A DNA stretch of 64,000 nt from contig NZ_JALOBS010000006.1 of assembly GCF_023228165.1 (NCBI RefSeq), forward strand, positions 110,747 through 174,746, in the 5' to 3' direction. This document shows, in pieces, positions 34,320-43,877 of the stretch. The notes under the pieces were generated by a model, which was given only the letters and a program-made list of their open reading frames with translations, did no database searches and was not told the DNA's origin. A program made the translations under genes and the position numbers. Origin of the DNA: Methylomonas sp. GTDB taxonomy: Bacteria; Pseudomonadota; Gammaproteobacteria; Methylococcales; Methylomonadaceae. The first letter of the stretch is position 1. Each line of letters opens with the position of its first letter.

Positions 34320-35594
34320 TCACCTCAGCCAACCTTTGCGCCGGAAAAACAAATAGGGCAACAAGATTGAAAACGCCATCATCGACAGTGCAAACGGATA
34401 GCCCAGCATCCAGTCTAGTTCCGGCATATGCTCGAAGTTCATGCCATATATGCTGGCAATCAAGGTGGGCGGCAACATGGCAACCGAAGCTACCGAGAAA
34501 ATCTTGATGACTTTGTTTTGATTAATATTGATGAAACCGACCGTGGCATCCATTAAAAAGTTGATCTTGTCGAATAAAAACGCCGTGTGGCTGTTTAATG
34601 ATTCGATGTCGCGCAGAATCTGCTGAGCATCTTCCAGTTGCGCCGGAGAAAGCAATTTACGCCGCACCAAAAACGATACCGCCCGCTGCGTGTCCAGCAT
34701 ATTGCGGCGAATGCGGCCGTTCAGATCCTCCTCCTCGGCAATAGCCGCCAGAATTTGCTCGGCGTCCTCATCGCTGACATTCTGACTCAAGACCTTTTTA
34801 CTGACTGCTTCCAGCTCTGTGTAAATGTCTTCCAGCGAATCGGCCGAATATTCGGCCTCCGCACCGTATAAATCCAACAGCATATCCTTGCTGTCCGTGA
34901 CAAACCCCGGCTGGGTTCTGGCACGCAGGCGCTGCAAACGAAAGACCGGCAACTCTTCGCTTCTGACCGAAAACAACATATTACCGCGCAGCACAAATGC
35001 TACCGGCACACTACGGGATGCCCCTTCCCTATCCAGCAAAAAATCGGAGTGAATATGGATTTCATTTTGCTCGACATAAAACCGAGCGCTGGCCTCCAGA
35101 TCGGTCAAGTCGTCGGGGGGCGGTAACTCCAGATTGTAATGCTGACCGATCAGGGTTCGCTGAGCCTTGGTAGGCGCCAATAAATCGATCCAGATGGGAT
35201 TAACCGCCAGCAAATCGTGGCGGCAGGTGATGGAAACTTTAGATAAGCGACCTTCCACCAGCTCAAAGGCGCTCATCTGACCTTCGCCGCAATGCGGCTC
35301 CCTGTCACCAACCAACTGCTCGCGCAGGGTATCGGAAATTTCCCATAACACGTCATCCTCACGTGCTTCGTCAATTTGCTCCCAAACCAGACGGGCGTCG
35401 TCCAAGCTTTGAGCCGATAAGATTTGCCCGATTTCTATGGGTGACAACTTCTCCAACAGCGCATTTAACTCGGCCATATGCTGTTTTTGCACTAGCGAGA
35501 TAACCAGTTTACGACGCGGCAACGGCTGATTTTGCACCATGCTTTCAACCAGCCGATGCTTTTTCAATAAATCCTGGACGGTTTGTAGAGGCAA
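34320..35594 (-). CDS. CorA-family divalent cation transporter with MgtE-like N-terminal segment
   Basis: A 424-residue protein. The C-terminal two membrane helices and YGMNF motif (about 385-390) define the CorA Mg/Co/Zn channel family. The soluble part is CorA-like from about 110 on. The first roughly 100 residues are unusual: LNALLEKLSPIEIGQILSAQSLDDARLVWEQI resembles the MgtE N-terminal helical domain, so the N-terminus looks like an MgtE-type regulatory segment on a CorA pore. The start is TTG at 35594 with AGGAG about seven bases before it; no nearer ATG gives a family-like start. It is encoded just upstream of the suf regulator. Confidence 0.85.
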   Translation of the reverse strand: MPLQTVQDLLKKHRLVESMVQNQPLPRRKLVISLVQKQHMAELNALLEKLSPIEIGQILSAQSLDDARLVWEQIDEAREDDVLWEISDTLREQLVGDREPHCGEGQMSAFELVEGRLSKVSITCRHDLLAVNPIWIDLLAPTKAQRTLIGQHYNLELPPPDDLTDLEASARFYVEQNEIHIHSDFLLDREGASRSVPVAFVLRGNMLFSVRSEELPVFRLQRLRARTQPGFVTDSKDMLLDLYGAEAEYSADSLEDIYTELEAVSKKVLSQNVSDEDAEQILAAIAEEEDLNGRIRRNMLDTQRAVSFLVRRKLLSPAQLEDAQQILRDIESLNSHTAFLFDKINFLMDATVGFININQNKVIKIFSVASVAMLPPTLIASIYGMNFEHMPELDWMLGYPFALSMMAFSILLPYLFFRRKGWLR

Positions 35595-35687
35595 TAGAAA
35601 CTCCTGGGTAAGGACAAATCAGCAAATATTATAATACTCGACCTTACCCGGAATTCTCAGTTCAATAGCCGGGTTCAGCCGGTTCGA

Positions 35688-37088
35688 TTAAATTCGGCCA
35701 TAATTATCCTGGAATCGCACAATATCGTCTTCGCCCAGATAGCTACCGGACTGAATTTCGACCATCTCCAGCGGAATCACGCCGGGGTTTTCCAGGCTGT
35801 GCACCACACCGACCGGGATATAGATCGATTCATTCTCCGTCACCAGAACCTCTTGGCCGTCTTTAGTGACCCATGCCGTGCCCTTGACCACCACCCAATG
35901 CTCGGCACGATGATGATGCTTCTGCACCGACAGCTTGGCGCCCGGCTTTACCACGATACGCTTGGTATGGTGGCGATCGCCGGCATCCACTAAGTCATAA
36001 TGCCCCCAGGGCCGATAGACCTTACGATGCACTTGCGCCTCGTCTCGTTTTAAGGCTTTTAATTGATCAACGATAGCCTTCACATCCTGCACACGATCCT
36101 TGGAGGCCACCATGACCGCATCATCCGTCTCCACTACCACCAGATCCTGCACACCAATCACCGCCACCAGTTTATTACTGGAGTGAATATAGGAATTAGT
36201 GGTATCGATGCTCAACACGTCGCCTTTAATCGCATTGCCGGATGGGTCTTTACCGGTGACGTCCCATAAGGCCGACCAGGAACCAACATCGTTCCAACCG
36301 GCATCCATCGGGATAACTGCGGCTTTATCGGTTTTTTCCATCACGGCATAATCGATGGAATCGGCCGGACAGGTGGAAAAAATATCCTTATCCAATCGAG
36401 TAAAGTCCAGGTCGGTTTTGGCCGCCGCCAATGCTTCCCGACACACGCTAAGCATCTGCGGATTGAATTTTTCCAGTTCATGCAAAAAAACACCGGCTTT
36501 AAAGGCAAACATGCCGCTATTCCAAAAATAGTCGCCGCTATCCAGATAAGTTTGCGCGGTTGCCTCATCCGGTTTTTCCACAAAAGCCGCCACCTTAAAT
36601 CCATCAGCTACTGCCTCCGCGCCGGCTTTGATATAGCCGTAACCGGTTTCGGGCGCACTGGCGACGATACCGAATGTAACCAGCAAATCCTGCTTAGCCA
36701 ATTTCTCGGCTTTTGCAATAGCCTGATGAAAGGTAGCGATATCGGCAATCACATGATCGGCCGGCAGTATCAATAACACATCATCCGGCGAGGATGCACT
36801 TAAGGCCGCCATGGCCACGGCAGGCGCCGTATTTTTACCGACCGGTTCTAAAATAATTGCCGCCGGCTTACAACCTATTTCCCACAACTGCTCCGCCATC
36901 ATAAAGCGGTGATCTTCGTTGCATACGGCTATTGGCGGCTGCAGACCGAAAACCCCCCCCAACCTTAACAAGGTTTCCTGAATCATGGTTTTTCCGGAAA
37001 CCAACGGCAAAAACTGCTTGGGATATTGGCCGCGCGACAAAGGCCACAACCGTGTTCCGGAACCTCCGGAAAGTACGACGGGTATCAT
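35688..37088 (-). CDS. manC: Mannose-1-phosphate guanylyltransferase / mannose-6-phosphate isomerase
   Basis: A 466-residue bifunctional enzyme making GDP-mannose for exopolysaccharide. The N-terminal nucleotidyltransferase carries GGSGTRLWPLSRGQYPKQF; EKPDEATAQTYL is the conserved sugar-phosphate loop. The C-terminal cupin domain has RPWGHYDLVDAGDRHHTKRIVVKPGAKLSVQKHHHRAEHWVVVKGTA. This is the AlgA/CpsB/XanB type (type II PMI-GMP). It is encoded 69 bases downstream of xrtA, forming the 3' end of that transcription unit, and feeds the XrtA-linked polymer. Confidence 0.95.
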   Translation of the reverse strand: MIPVVLSGGSGTRLWPLSRGQYPKQFLPLVSGKTMIQETLLRLGGVFGLQPPIAVCNEDHRFMMAEQLWEIGCKPAAIILEPVGKNTAPAVAMAALSASSPDDVLLILPADHVIADIATFHQAIAKAEKLAKQDLLVTFGIVASAPETGYGYIKAGAEAVADGFKVAAFVEKPDEATAQTYLDSGDYFWNSGMFAFKAGVFLHELEKFNPQMLSVCREALAAAKTDLDFTRLDKDIFSTCPADSIDYAVMEKTDKAAVIPMDAGWNDVGSWSALWDVTGKDPSGNAIKGDVLSIDTTNSYIHSSNKLVAVIGVQDLVVVETDDAVMVASKDRVQDVKAIVDQLKALKRDEAQVHRKVYRPWGHYDLVDAGDRHHTKRIVVKPGAKLSVQKHHHRAEHWVVVKGTAWVTKDGQEVLVTENESIYIPVGVVHSLENPGVIPLEMVEIQSGSYLGEDDIVRFQDNYGRI

Positions 37089-37157
37089 ATAAATTTTCCT
37101 TTTCTAACGCATTAAAAGTAAATACTTGGAGTATCCGATTCTGGCTTAAATCTAAAA

Positions 37158-38654
37158 TCAATTACAACAGGCCAAGGCAATTTTTTGCAACCTCTCCCCT
37201 GCCTGTTGGTATTCCCCATGCGGTGTTTGGGTATAGACAACCACCATTATTTCCGGAGAAGCATCCCCGCTTAACCGCTTGAGCAATTGCAGCCACTTAG
37301 CATAATACGCATTAGCGGTATTAGTTTGCCCTATCCGATACCAACGCATGACCAGCAAATGAAACTGGTTGTTGGTGATAACTTGTTGTTCGACATTCCA
37401 AGGCTTTGCCGAAAATCCAATGCTGGTTATAGAATCGCTAATGACTCGCCAACCAAGTTGCTTGTTTGAGACTAAAGTGTTTTGCGAGTTAATCAATTCC
37501 GCTCCCTGAGACTCATCGCCAAAATTAGCGAAATAGATTCCGACTGGCCGTTCGCCCTCAACGACAAAACGTTTTTCATCCGCCATTACACCATTGAAGA
37601 GCGGCTCCCATTGCCAAGCAGGTGCTAAGCTCGCTTCAGCAGGTAAATTTTGCAACAACGCGCTCGGAATACTAGCCTTAATTGACTGCCGGGCATGTAA
37701 TTCCGTTGCCGCTAGCGGCCACATCACAATACCTAAAAATGTCACCGCGTTAATAAACATAAAATGTTTTTTTGGGCTTACCGGGATAATTTCTCCGCCA
37801 TTTAATTGCTTGGTATCGCCGACCGCTTGATCCTGCCAAAACGATCCAATATAAAAAAGCAACAACATGACCAAACCAAAAAAAACCCAGCCGTATATGA
37901 TGTGATCGACACCGGTCGCCAATTTCATATCACTTAAATGCCCAATCATCACTATCATGTAAGCGCGCAGGCCGTTGGCCAAGATCGGCACCAGAATGGA
38001 TGCCAAGATAAAAACCAAACGCTTAACATAACGGCTGTAATTCAAATACGCATAAAGCAACCCCAAGGTAATCGAAGCAATTAAGTAGCGAATACCGCTA
38101 CAGGCTTCAATTACCGACCAGTTACCTGACGTCAGCGTGAAATGCAGCCCCTCTCGGTAAACGCTGATACCCGTCAACCGCAGCATGAATACAACAAAGG
38201 TGGCGGTGTATTCCATCAAGAATGGTACGAAATCTTCGCCAAACGGCACCATCAAGAATAAGAAAAATAACGGAAACAGCATACTGGCGGTAACTTGATT
38301 ACCGAGTACGCTCCAGATCAAACACACCAGCATGCCGACCAGAGCAAACTGTTCAACCACTAACACCTGCGTAATGTCCGCCACCAACCAGCCAAATCCA
38401 CAGATCAGTAACATTAGTATTCCGAAATAGCTCGGCTTCGGCTGAAGTTTTGCGTACAGATCTCTCCTGGTAAAAATCAGCCATAAACTGGCTGGCAGCA
38501 CCAAATAACCATGGGCGAAGGTATCTGAACGAGACCAAATACTCACCATGGCTTGCCAACTCTGCCAAAACGCCAATGCAAAGACTAAAGCAAAAGCAGA
38601 TAAAACCAGTAACGGCCTTTGCCAATACATAGGCAAATTACCGATTTTCAACAT
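37158..38654 (-). CDS. xrtA: Exosortase A fused to EpsI domain
   Basis: A 498-residue membrane protein. Eight or so hydrophobic segments cover the first 270 residues, with the proposed exosortase catalytic residues Cys185 (IEACSGIRY), Arg230 (ANGLRAY) and His251 (GVDHIIYGW). From about 300 on is an EpsI domain (periplasmic), one common exosortase A architecture. XrtA processes proteins with a PEP-CTERM tail and its genes are always associated with an exopolysaccharide locus. It is divergent from the acyl-ligase gene and is followed by manC. No PEP-CTERM substrate gene was found in this window. Confidence 0.95.
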   Translation of the reverse strand: MLKIGNLPMYWQRPLLVLSAFALVFALAFWQSWQAMVSIWSRSDTFAHGYLVLPASLWLIFTRRDLYAKLQPKPSYFGILMLLICGFGWLVADITQVLVVEQFALVGMLVCLIWSVLGNQVTASMLFPLFFLFLMVPFGEDFVPFLMEYTATFVVFMLRLTGISVYREGLHFTLTSGNWSVIEACSGIRYLIASITLGLLYAYLNYSRYVKRLVFILASILVPILANGLRAYMIVMIGHLSDMKLATGVDHIIYGWVFFGLVMLLLFYIGSFWQDQAVGDTKQLNGGEIIPVSPKKHFMFINAVTFLGIVMWPLAATELHARQSIKASIPSALLQNLPAEASLAPAWQWEPLFNGVMADEKRFVVEGERPVGIYFANFGDESQGAELINSQNTLVSNKQLGWRVISDSITSIGFSAKPWNVEQQVITNNQFHLLVMRWYRIGQTNTANAYYAKWLQLLKRLSGDASPEIMVVVYTQTPHGEYQQAGERLQKIALACCN

Positions 38655-38770
38655 ATCAGGTACCCCGCTAAAAAACAGTTGAAGAAGTTGTGGCGAAATT
38701 GGGCGATATCGGCATATTCTGCTACGATGGCTGGCATATAGCGTCCCTAAAATATGGTTTTATTTTCGAC

Positions 38771-40357
38771 ATGGCAACCTGTTTACATCAATTATTATTC
38801 GATAACCTGGATACGGCGGCGGATTCCGATGCAATTGCGCATAAGGATAGCCGAATTAGTTTTTATCAACTGGCCAAACTGGTCGAACAGCAAGCCATAG
38901 CGCTGCAAAGCCTGGATTTAAAACGCCAGCAGCGTGTGGCGATTTACCTTCCCAAACAAATTGAAACCGTCAGCAGCTTCCTGGCGGTTTCTTTGGCGGG
39001 CGGCGTATTCGTGCCGATCAACCCCGTACTGAAGGCGCCGCAGGTTTCCCATATTCTCAACGACTGCAACGTCAAAATACTGGTTACCTCAAAAAGCCGC
39101 CTGCAAAGTCTACAGACAGAGCTGCATGAATGCACGGATCTACACACTATTGTCTTGGTTGACCATGACATCAGCGACTTTAATGTCCCGTCACGGCAAA
39201 TCATTGACTGGCAAACATATAGCCAGTTAGCCGATGCCTATCCGCACCGTCCTGTTACGATGATTGATACGGACATGGCGGCTATCTTGTACACTTCCGG
39301 CAGCACAGGCAAACCGAAAGGCGTGGTGTTATCTCATCGTAATATCATAGCCGGTGCCCAAAGTGTAGCCGAATATCTGCAAATTCACGCCAGCGATCGC
39401 TTGCTCGCCGTACTGCCTTTTAGTTTCGACTACGGACTGAATCAGCTTACAACCAGCCTGCTGACTGGCGCAAGCTGCGTGTTACTGGACTATCTGCTAC
39501 CCAAGGATGTGATTAACGCCTTGGGCAAATACCAAATCACCGGACTAGCCGCGGTCCCGCCATTATGGGCTCAGTTGGCGGATTTGAACTGGCCCGAATC
39601 CGTCGACCGACACTTGCGCTATATGACCAACTCGGGCGGCAAGATGCCCAAAGCCATACTACAAAAACTGCGCGCCAAAGTACCTAATTCAAAATTCTTC
39701 CTCATGTATGGCCTGACGGAAGCCTTCCGCTCGACTTATTTGCCGCCGGAACAAATCGACCTTCGCCCGGACTCCATGGGTAAAGCCATCCCAAATGCGG
39801 AAATCATGGTCGTCCGCGAAGACGGCAGCCCTTGCGCACCGCACGAACCCGGCGAATTGGTCCACCGCGGCAGCTTGGTCAGTCTTGGTTACTGGAATGA
39901 CCCGGCCAAAACCGCGGAACGGTTTAAACCCGCTCCTGGCCAATTATCGGGCTTACCCTTAACCGAGATAGCGGTCTGGTCCGGCGATACGGTCACGATG
40001 GATGATGAGGGTTTTTTATATTTTGTCGGCCGCAAAGACGATATGATCAAAACTTCAGGTTATAGGGTTAGCCCCAGCGAGATCGAAGAAGTTATCTACG
40101 CATCCGGGCTGGCCAAAGAAGCCGCCGCGATTGGCATAGAACACGCAAACCTAGGACAAGCAGTCGTTGTCGTCGTCAGCCCGCAACCCGATGTTCAGTT
40201 CGATTCGCAACAATTGATCGATTGCTGCAAGGCCCAGCTACCCAATTTCATGGTGCCGGCAAAAATTGAAGTTCTCACTAATTTGCCACGCAACCCCAAC
40301 GGCAAAATAGATCGTAAAATGCTTAGCCAACAATTCGCCAACTTGTTTCAGTCTTGA
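38771..40357 (+). CDS. Acyl-CoA ligase (AMP-forming), exosortase A-associated
   Basis: A 528-residue adenylate-forming enzyme. AMP-binding P-loop ILYTSGSTGKPKGVVLSHRN; FLMYGLTEAFRSTYLPPE for the adenine motif; GRKDDMIKTSGYRVSPSEIEEV for the hinge; the C-terminal catalytic Lys in NPNGKIDRKML. It matches TIGR03098, whose members co-occur with XrtA. Its partners in the same set are the PLP decarboxylase (next gene), an acyl carrier protein and two hydrolases; the substrate is not known. The frame runs upstream to 38690, but the ATG at 38771 matches the family. Overlaps the next gene's region by few bases only. Confidence 0.92.
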   Translation: MATCLHQLLFDNLDTAADSDAIAHKDSRISFYQLAKLVEQQAIALQSLDLKRQQRVAIYLPKQIETVSSFLAVSLAGGVFVPINPVLKAPQVSHILNDCNVKILVTSKSRLQSLQTELHECTDLHTIVLVDHDISDFNVPSRQIIDWQTYSQLADAYPHRPVTMIDTDMAAILYTSGSTGKPKGVVLSHRNIIAGAQSVAEYLQIHASDRLLAVLPFSFDYGLNQLTTSLLTGASCVLLDYLLPKDVINALGKYQITGLAAVPPLWAQLADLNWPESVDRHLRYMTNSGGKMPKAILQKLRAKVPNSKFFLMYGLTEAFRSTYLPPEQIDLRPDSMGKAIPNAEIMVVREDGSPCAPHEPGELVHRGSLVSLGYWNDPAKTAERFKPAPGQLSGLPLTEIAVWSGDTVTMDDEGFLYFVGRKDDMIKTSGYRVSPSEIEEVIYASGLAKEAAAIGIEHANLGQAVVVVVSPQPDVQFDSQQLIDCCKAQLPNFMVPAKIEVLTNLPRNPNGKIDRKMLSQQFANLFQS

Positions 40358-40365
40358 CAGTCATC

Positions 40366-41601
40366 ATGAATTCAACCGCGCCCAAACACGCTAATCCCAC
40401 CACATTTAACGCAGTTAACAACCAACTTCTGATCGGCGACACCCCTTTGACGCAATTAGCCCTAAGGGTTGGGCAGACGCCGTTTTATGCTTATGACAGA
40501 CAAGCACTCACCCAAAGAGTGCACAGACTTAGACAAGCCATGCCAGCCGACTTGAAAATTCATTACGCCATGAAGGCTAACCCTATGCCGGCAGTAGTGC
40601 AACACATGGCAACACTGGTGGATGGTTTTGACTTAGCTTCGGCAGGCGAAATGAAAGTCGCCCTCGATACACCCATGCCGGTAGAAAACATCAGTTTCGC
40701 GGGCCCCGGCAAACGCCCGCAAGAGTTATCCCAAGCCATTGCCGCGGGTGTAACACTGAATATTGAGTCGGCTCATGAACTGGAAAGCATAGCAAAGCAG
40801 TGCGAATACATCGGTTTAAACGCCAAGGTGGCGGTTAGAATCAACCCTGCCTTTGAATTAAAAGCCTCCGGCATGAAAATGGGGGGCGGCGCCAAGCAAT
40901 TCGGTATAGACGAAGAACAAGTTCCCGCCGTTTTACAACGAATCAAAGCTCTAGGCTTGCTGTTTCAAGGATTTCATATCTACAGCGGCTCGCAAAACCT
41001 GAAAGCCGAATCCATCATCGAAGCCCAGCAAAAAAGCCTGCAATTGGCGGCATGCTTATCCGAACACAGTCCTTCTCCCATTCGCAAACTTAATATTGGC
41101 GGCGGCTTTGGCATCCCCTATTTCCCTGGCGACCTACCTTTAGCAATAGACCAAGTGGGCGAGGCATTAGCATCGGCAATGGCCTTGACTCGCCAATCAT
41201 TACCGGAAGCGGAAATCATCATAGAGTTAGGCCGATATCTAGTCGGCGAGGCCGGCATTTATGTCACCCGCGTAATTGATAAAAAAGTATCCAGAGGGCA
41301 GACTTTTTTAATTTCAGACGGCGGCTTACACCATCATCTTGCAGCCTCCGGCAACTTTGGCCAAGTGATCCGCAAAAACTATCCAATCGCAATCGGCAAC
41401 AAAATGGGCTGCGAAGATTTAGAAATTGTCAACATTGTCGGCCCGCTTTGCACTCCACTGGATATTTTGGCCGACAAAATGACGCTACCCAAGGCGGAAG
41501 TCGGCGATTTTGTGGTGATATACCAGTCCGGCGCCTACGGTTACACCGCCAGTCCGAGCAAATTCCTGAGCCAACCCGACGCGCTTGAAGTGCTGGTTTA
41601 G
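40366..41601 (+). CDS. PLP-dependent decarboxylase, exosortase A-associated
   Basis: About 411 residues of the type III (alanine racemase-like) fold, like diaminopimelate and ornithine decarboxylases. PLP-lysine region FYAYDRQALTQRV ... KIHYAMKANPMPAVVQHM; FDLASAGEM; HIYSGSQN; GGGFGIPYFPGD for the phosphate loop; and the C-terminal VVIYQSGAYGYTASPSKFL in place of the usual GAYG. It matches TIGR03099 of XrtA loci. The ATG at 40366 is preferred over an upstream TTG at 40354. Its 3' end overlaps the convergent glycosyltransferase gene by four bases. The reaction (a decarboxylated amine, perhaps for polymer decoration) is inferred. Confidence 0.92.
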   Translation: MNSTAPKHANPTTFNAVNNQLLIGDTPLTQLALRVGQTPFYAYDRQALTQRVHRLRQAMPADLKIHYAMKANPMPAVVQHMATLVDGFDLASAGEMKVALDTPMPVENISFAGPGKRPQELSQAIAAGVTLNIESAHELESIAKQCEYIGLNAKVAVRINPAFELKASGMKMGGGAKQFGIDEEQVPAVLQRIKALGLLFQGFHIYSGSQNLKAESIIEAQQKSLQLAACLSEHSPSPIRKLNIGGGFGIPYFPGDLPLAIDQVGEALASAMALTRQSLPEAEIIIELGRYLVGEAGIYVTRVIDKKVSRGQTFLISDGGLHHHLAASGNFGQVIRKNYPIAIGNKMGCEDLEIVNIVGPLCTPLDILADKMTLPKAEVGDFVVIYQSGAYGYTASPSKFLSQPDALEVLV

Positions 41602-42845
41602 GCCACGTCATCTAAAAGTTTAACCAATAAGCGAGTACGCGACTGTCTGGAATGTTCGGCTATGGTCGCTTCAGAGGCAATGACATCCTTAAGCCCTTGA
41701 GTATCGGTCACGAAATCCCTAAGCAAACCGGCGATTGCGACTTGATCATCCAAAGGCACAATAGTTGTGATACCTGCCGCCCTCAAAACGCTAGCAGTAT
41801 CGCCCTGTGGATCAGTCAAAGCGAGTATTGGCCTCTTCGCGCGTAAATATTCGTAAATCTTGGCCGGAATTTGGTGATTACAATTTGATGCCTGAAAAAC
41901 CAGCAAACCATCTACACTCAACATCTCTGCCAAAGCCGTCTCATACCCCACATTCGGTTCAAGGAATACCAGGTTCTCCAACCCGAACTTCCGAATAAAT
42001 TGTCGATATAAATCATCATGACCGGTAGCGCGCAAAATCACTTTAAAGCCACTTGGCTCCAAAATTCCTGCCTGCTGGAGTTCCGCTAGCGCCATGAAAA
42101 ACTGGGTCGGATCGCGTTCCGATGGATACAAGATACCGCTATGTAGTAGAATTTTTTGCCCGGTTTTATGGTCTAAAGCGTTTAGATAAGCCTCGGAGCG
42201 CTCGGCTCTTGCAAAATTTTCCTCATCGTAACCATTAGGAATCAATGCCCAACGCGATAGTGGAATTTCAGGGTACCGTTCGGCATACATACGAATTGCA
42301 CCTGGCGTGGTAAATACCGCCCGACTGCAATGCTTAACCGTCTGCCGCTCTATCCACAGATAAAACTTACGTTGCAAAGGATTGGTCGGGTAACCATCCT
42401 CGGTCATCGAGTCGCGAAAATCAGCAATCCATGGAATGCCGCTAATACGATGTAAAATCAACCCCAACACATGGGCCGTAGCGATCGGATAAGTCGACCA
42501 AAGTACTTTAGGACGATATCGCTTAATCAAAGCCAAGCCTGAGTAAACACCCCCGAAGCACCAACTAACCCACCTGTCCGGCAAAGCCATCCACCCCAAA
42601 TAGCGACCTTTTAACGATAAATGTCTGGCAGTATCCAGTGCAAACGCTCGTTTGACGACCACTTCGCTTGGAATTTCATGCACTTGATCGCTGCTGATAT
42701 TATCGTAGGCTCTTGGATCGACTGTTAAAACCAGTGCTTTCCAATCGTGATCAAGCAGATAATTAGCAAATTTGAGCGTTCGCTGAATACCACTACTAAC
42801 CCGAACAGGCGGGAAGTGGTACGCAATCATTAAAATGTTTTTCAT
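41598..42845 (-). CDS. Glycosyltransferase family 4 protein
   Basis: A 415-residue GT-B fold enzyme. N-terminal NILMIAYHFPPVRVSSGIQRTLKFANYLLDH with the glycine-rich acceptor region, then ALIPNGYDEENF, KILLHSGILYPSERDP and the donor-binding IPAKIYEYLRAKRPILALTDPQGDTASVL with the E(x7)E motif altered. Exopolysaccharide sugar transfer at the cytoplasmic membrane face is expected; sugar and acceptor are unknown. It starts four bases into the stop of the hydrolase 1 gene, implying coupling. Confidence 0.87.
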   Translation of the reverse strand: MKNILMIAYHFPPVRVSSGIQRTLKFANYLLDHDWKALVLTVDPRAYDNISSDQVHEIPSEVVVKRAFALDTARHLSLKGRYLGWMALPDRWVSWCFGGVYSGLALIKRYRPKVLWSTYPIATAHVLGLILHRISGIPWIADFRDSMTEDGYPTNPLQRKFYLWIERQTVKHCSRAVFTTPGAIRMYAERYPEIPLSRWALIPNGYDEENFARAERSEAYLNALDHKTGQKILLHSGILYPSERDPTQFFMALAELQQAGILEPSGFKVILRATGHDDLYRQFIRKFGLENLVFLEPNVGYETALAEMLSVDGLLVFQASNCNHQIPAKIYEYLRAKRPILALTDPQGDTASVLRAAGITTIVPLDDQVAIAGLLRDFVTDTQGLKDVIASEATIAEHSRQSRTRLLVKLLDDVA

Positions 42846-43708
42846 AATTGCTTTATCCAGTTTAAAGTCGATTGAGCCACCTGATCGCGCCAGACCACAG
42901 ATGAAAAAGTATGATCGGCCTCGGCAAAATCGAGCCGAGTGATACGGACATCATCAAGTAATCGCTGCCACTCATCATCGTTATAGACGGCATCCTTAAA
43001 TTCATCCGCGGTTAAATCGCGTCCGCTCAGGATAAGCAAAACCGGACATACAGAGCGCTTTAAACATTCCCGCACTCTGGCCGGCAACGGCAAGTTCTGA
43101 TCCACTGAATCCACCCCTGACGACCGGGAATCATGATATTGCCGACCGATAGCCTGTTTGATCAACTCCAGGAATGACATCAGGGAACCCGCATAATCAA
43201 ACTGAAAAAAGAAAATTTTCCGCCAAAAATCCGGACTGGAAAAGCGTTGCCAATAGTAATGTTTTAAGTAGGTTTTAGCCGCGCCTTGTTCGGTAAACAC
43301 CCAAGGATTCAACAGCACCATACCTATTACGCGGGTATCTTGGTAGCTATAAAAAGTAGCCGCCGCCGCCGCGTCGCACAACCCCCAAAGCACGACCCCT
43401 CGCACCCCAGAGGAAGAAATTAAAAAACAATCGATTGCCGCTTCAATATCGGCATCCAGTTGATCGAAGCGCCGCGAATCTCCTTTCGAATCTCCCATGC
43501 CACGCACGTCGAATCGCATGACCGGCACGCCTTCCGCAGCCAATTGTCTAGCCAACAGCAAAAACTGCCGATGACTGCCAACCCGATATTGTGGCCCGCC
43601 TACGACAATCAACACCCCTAAACCGGCGCTCTGATCGGGTTGATGCAGCATCCCAATCAACTGCTCGCCCTGGCATTCAAAAACCACTGGAATTTCCTTA
43701 ACCTGCAT
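42842..43708 (-). CDS. Exosortase A-associated alpha/beta hydrolase-like protein 1
   Basis: About 288 residues, alpha/beta hydrolase fold, matching TIGR03100. Motifs: GVLIVVGGPQYRVGSHRQFLLLARQLAAEGVPVMRFDVRGMGDS and LDADIEAAIDCFL. The nucleophile elbow is WGLCDAAAAA: Cys replaces the usual Ser in GxSxG. The late His is in FAEADHTFSS. A GTG at 43747 is also in frame, but the ATG at 43708 is better. Its partner (hydrolase 2) is encoded upstream on the same strand. A thioesterase or transacylase role with the carrier protein is possible. Confidence 0.88.
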   Translation of the reverse strand: MQVKEIPVVFECQGEQLIGMLHQPDQSAGLGVLIVVGGPQYRVGSHRQFLLLARQLAAEGVPVMRFDVRGMGDSKGDSRRFDQLDADIEAAIDCFLISSSGVRGVVLWGLCDAAAAATFYSYQDTRVIGMVLLNPWVFTEQGAAKTYLKHYYWQRFSSPDFWRKIFFFQFDYAGSLMSFLELIKQAIGRQYHDSRSSGVDSVDQNLPLPARVRECLKRSVCPVLLILSGRDLTADEFKDAVYNDDEWQRLLDDVRITRLDFAEADHTFSSVVWRDQVAQSTLNWIKQL

Positions 43709-43877
43709 CCGCAACCACCTGTTGTTGCAAGCCAACGAGTCGATCACGATTTATACCGACACCCCACTTTGCAAATATTTCACTCTGAATCAATTCACGT
43801 TTAATTTCCGGCGATAATTCACCGCCAAGATAGTCATCCGCAGTCACACGCGACCTGATTGCAACACTTATTGCCAT
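43698..43877 (-). pseudogene. Small open frame resembling the N-terminus of a Uma2-family protein
   Basis: A 59-codon frame from an ATG at 43877 reads TADDYLGGELSPEIKRELIQ, then SEIFAKWGVG. This resembles the opening of Uma2 (DUF820) proteins, where a DYL.GE.....HE..GE motif precedes the core. It stops at 43698, before the catalytic part, and overlaps the ends of both XrtA-associated hydrolase genes. It is most likely a remnant of a Uma2 gene rather than a working protein. Identification is by eye and weak. Confidence 0.35.
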
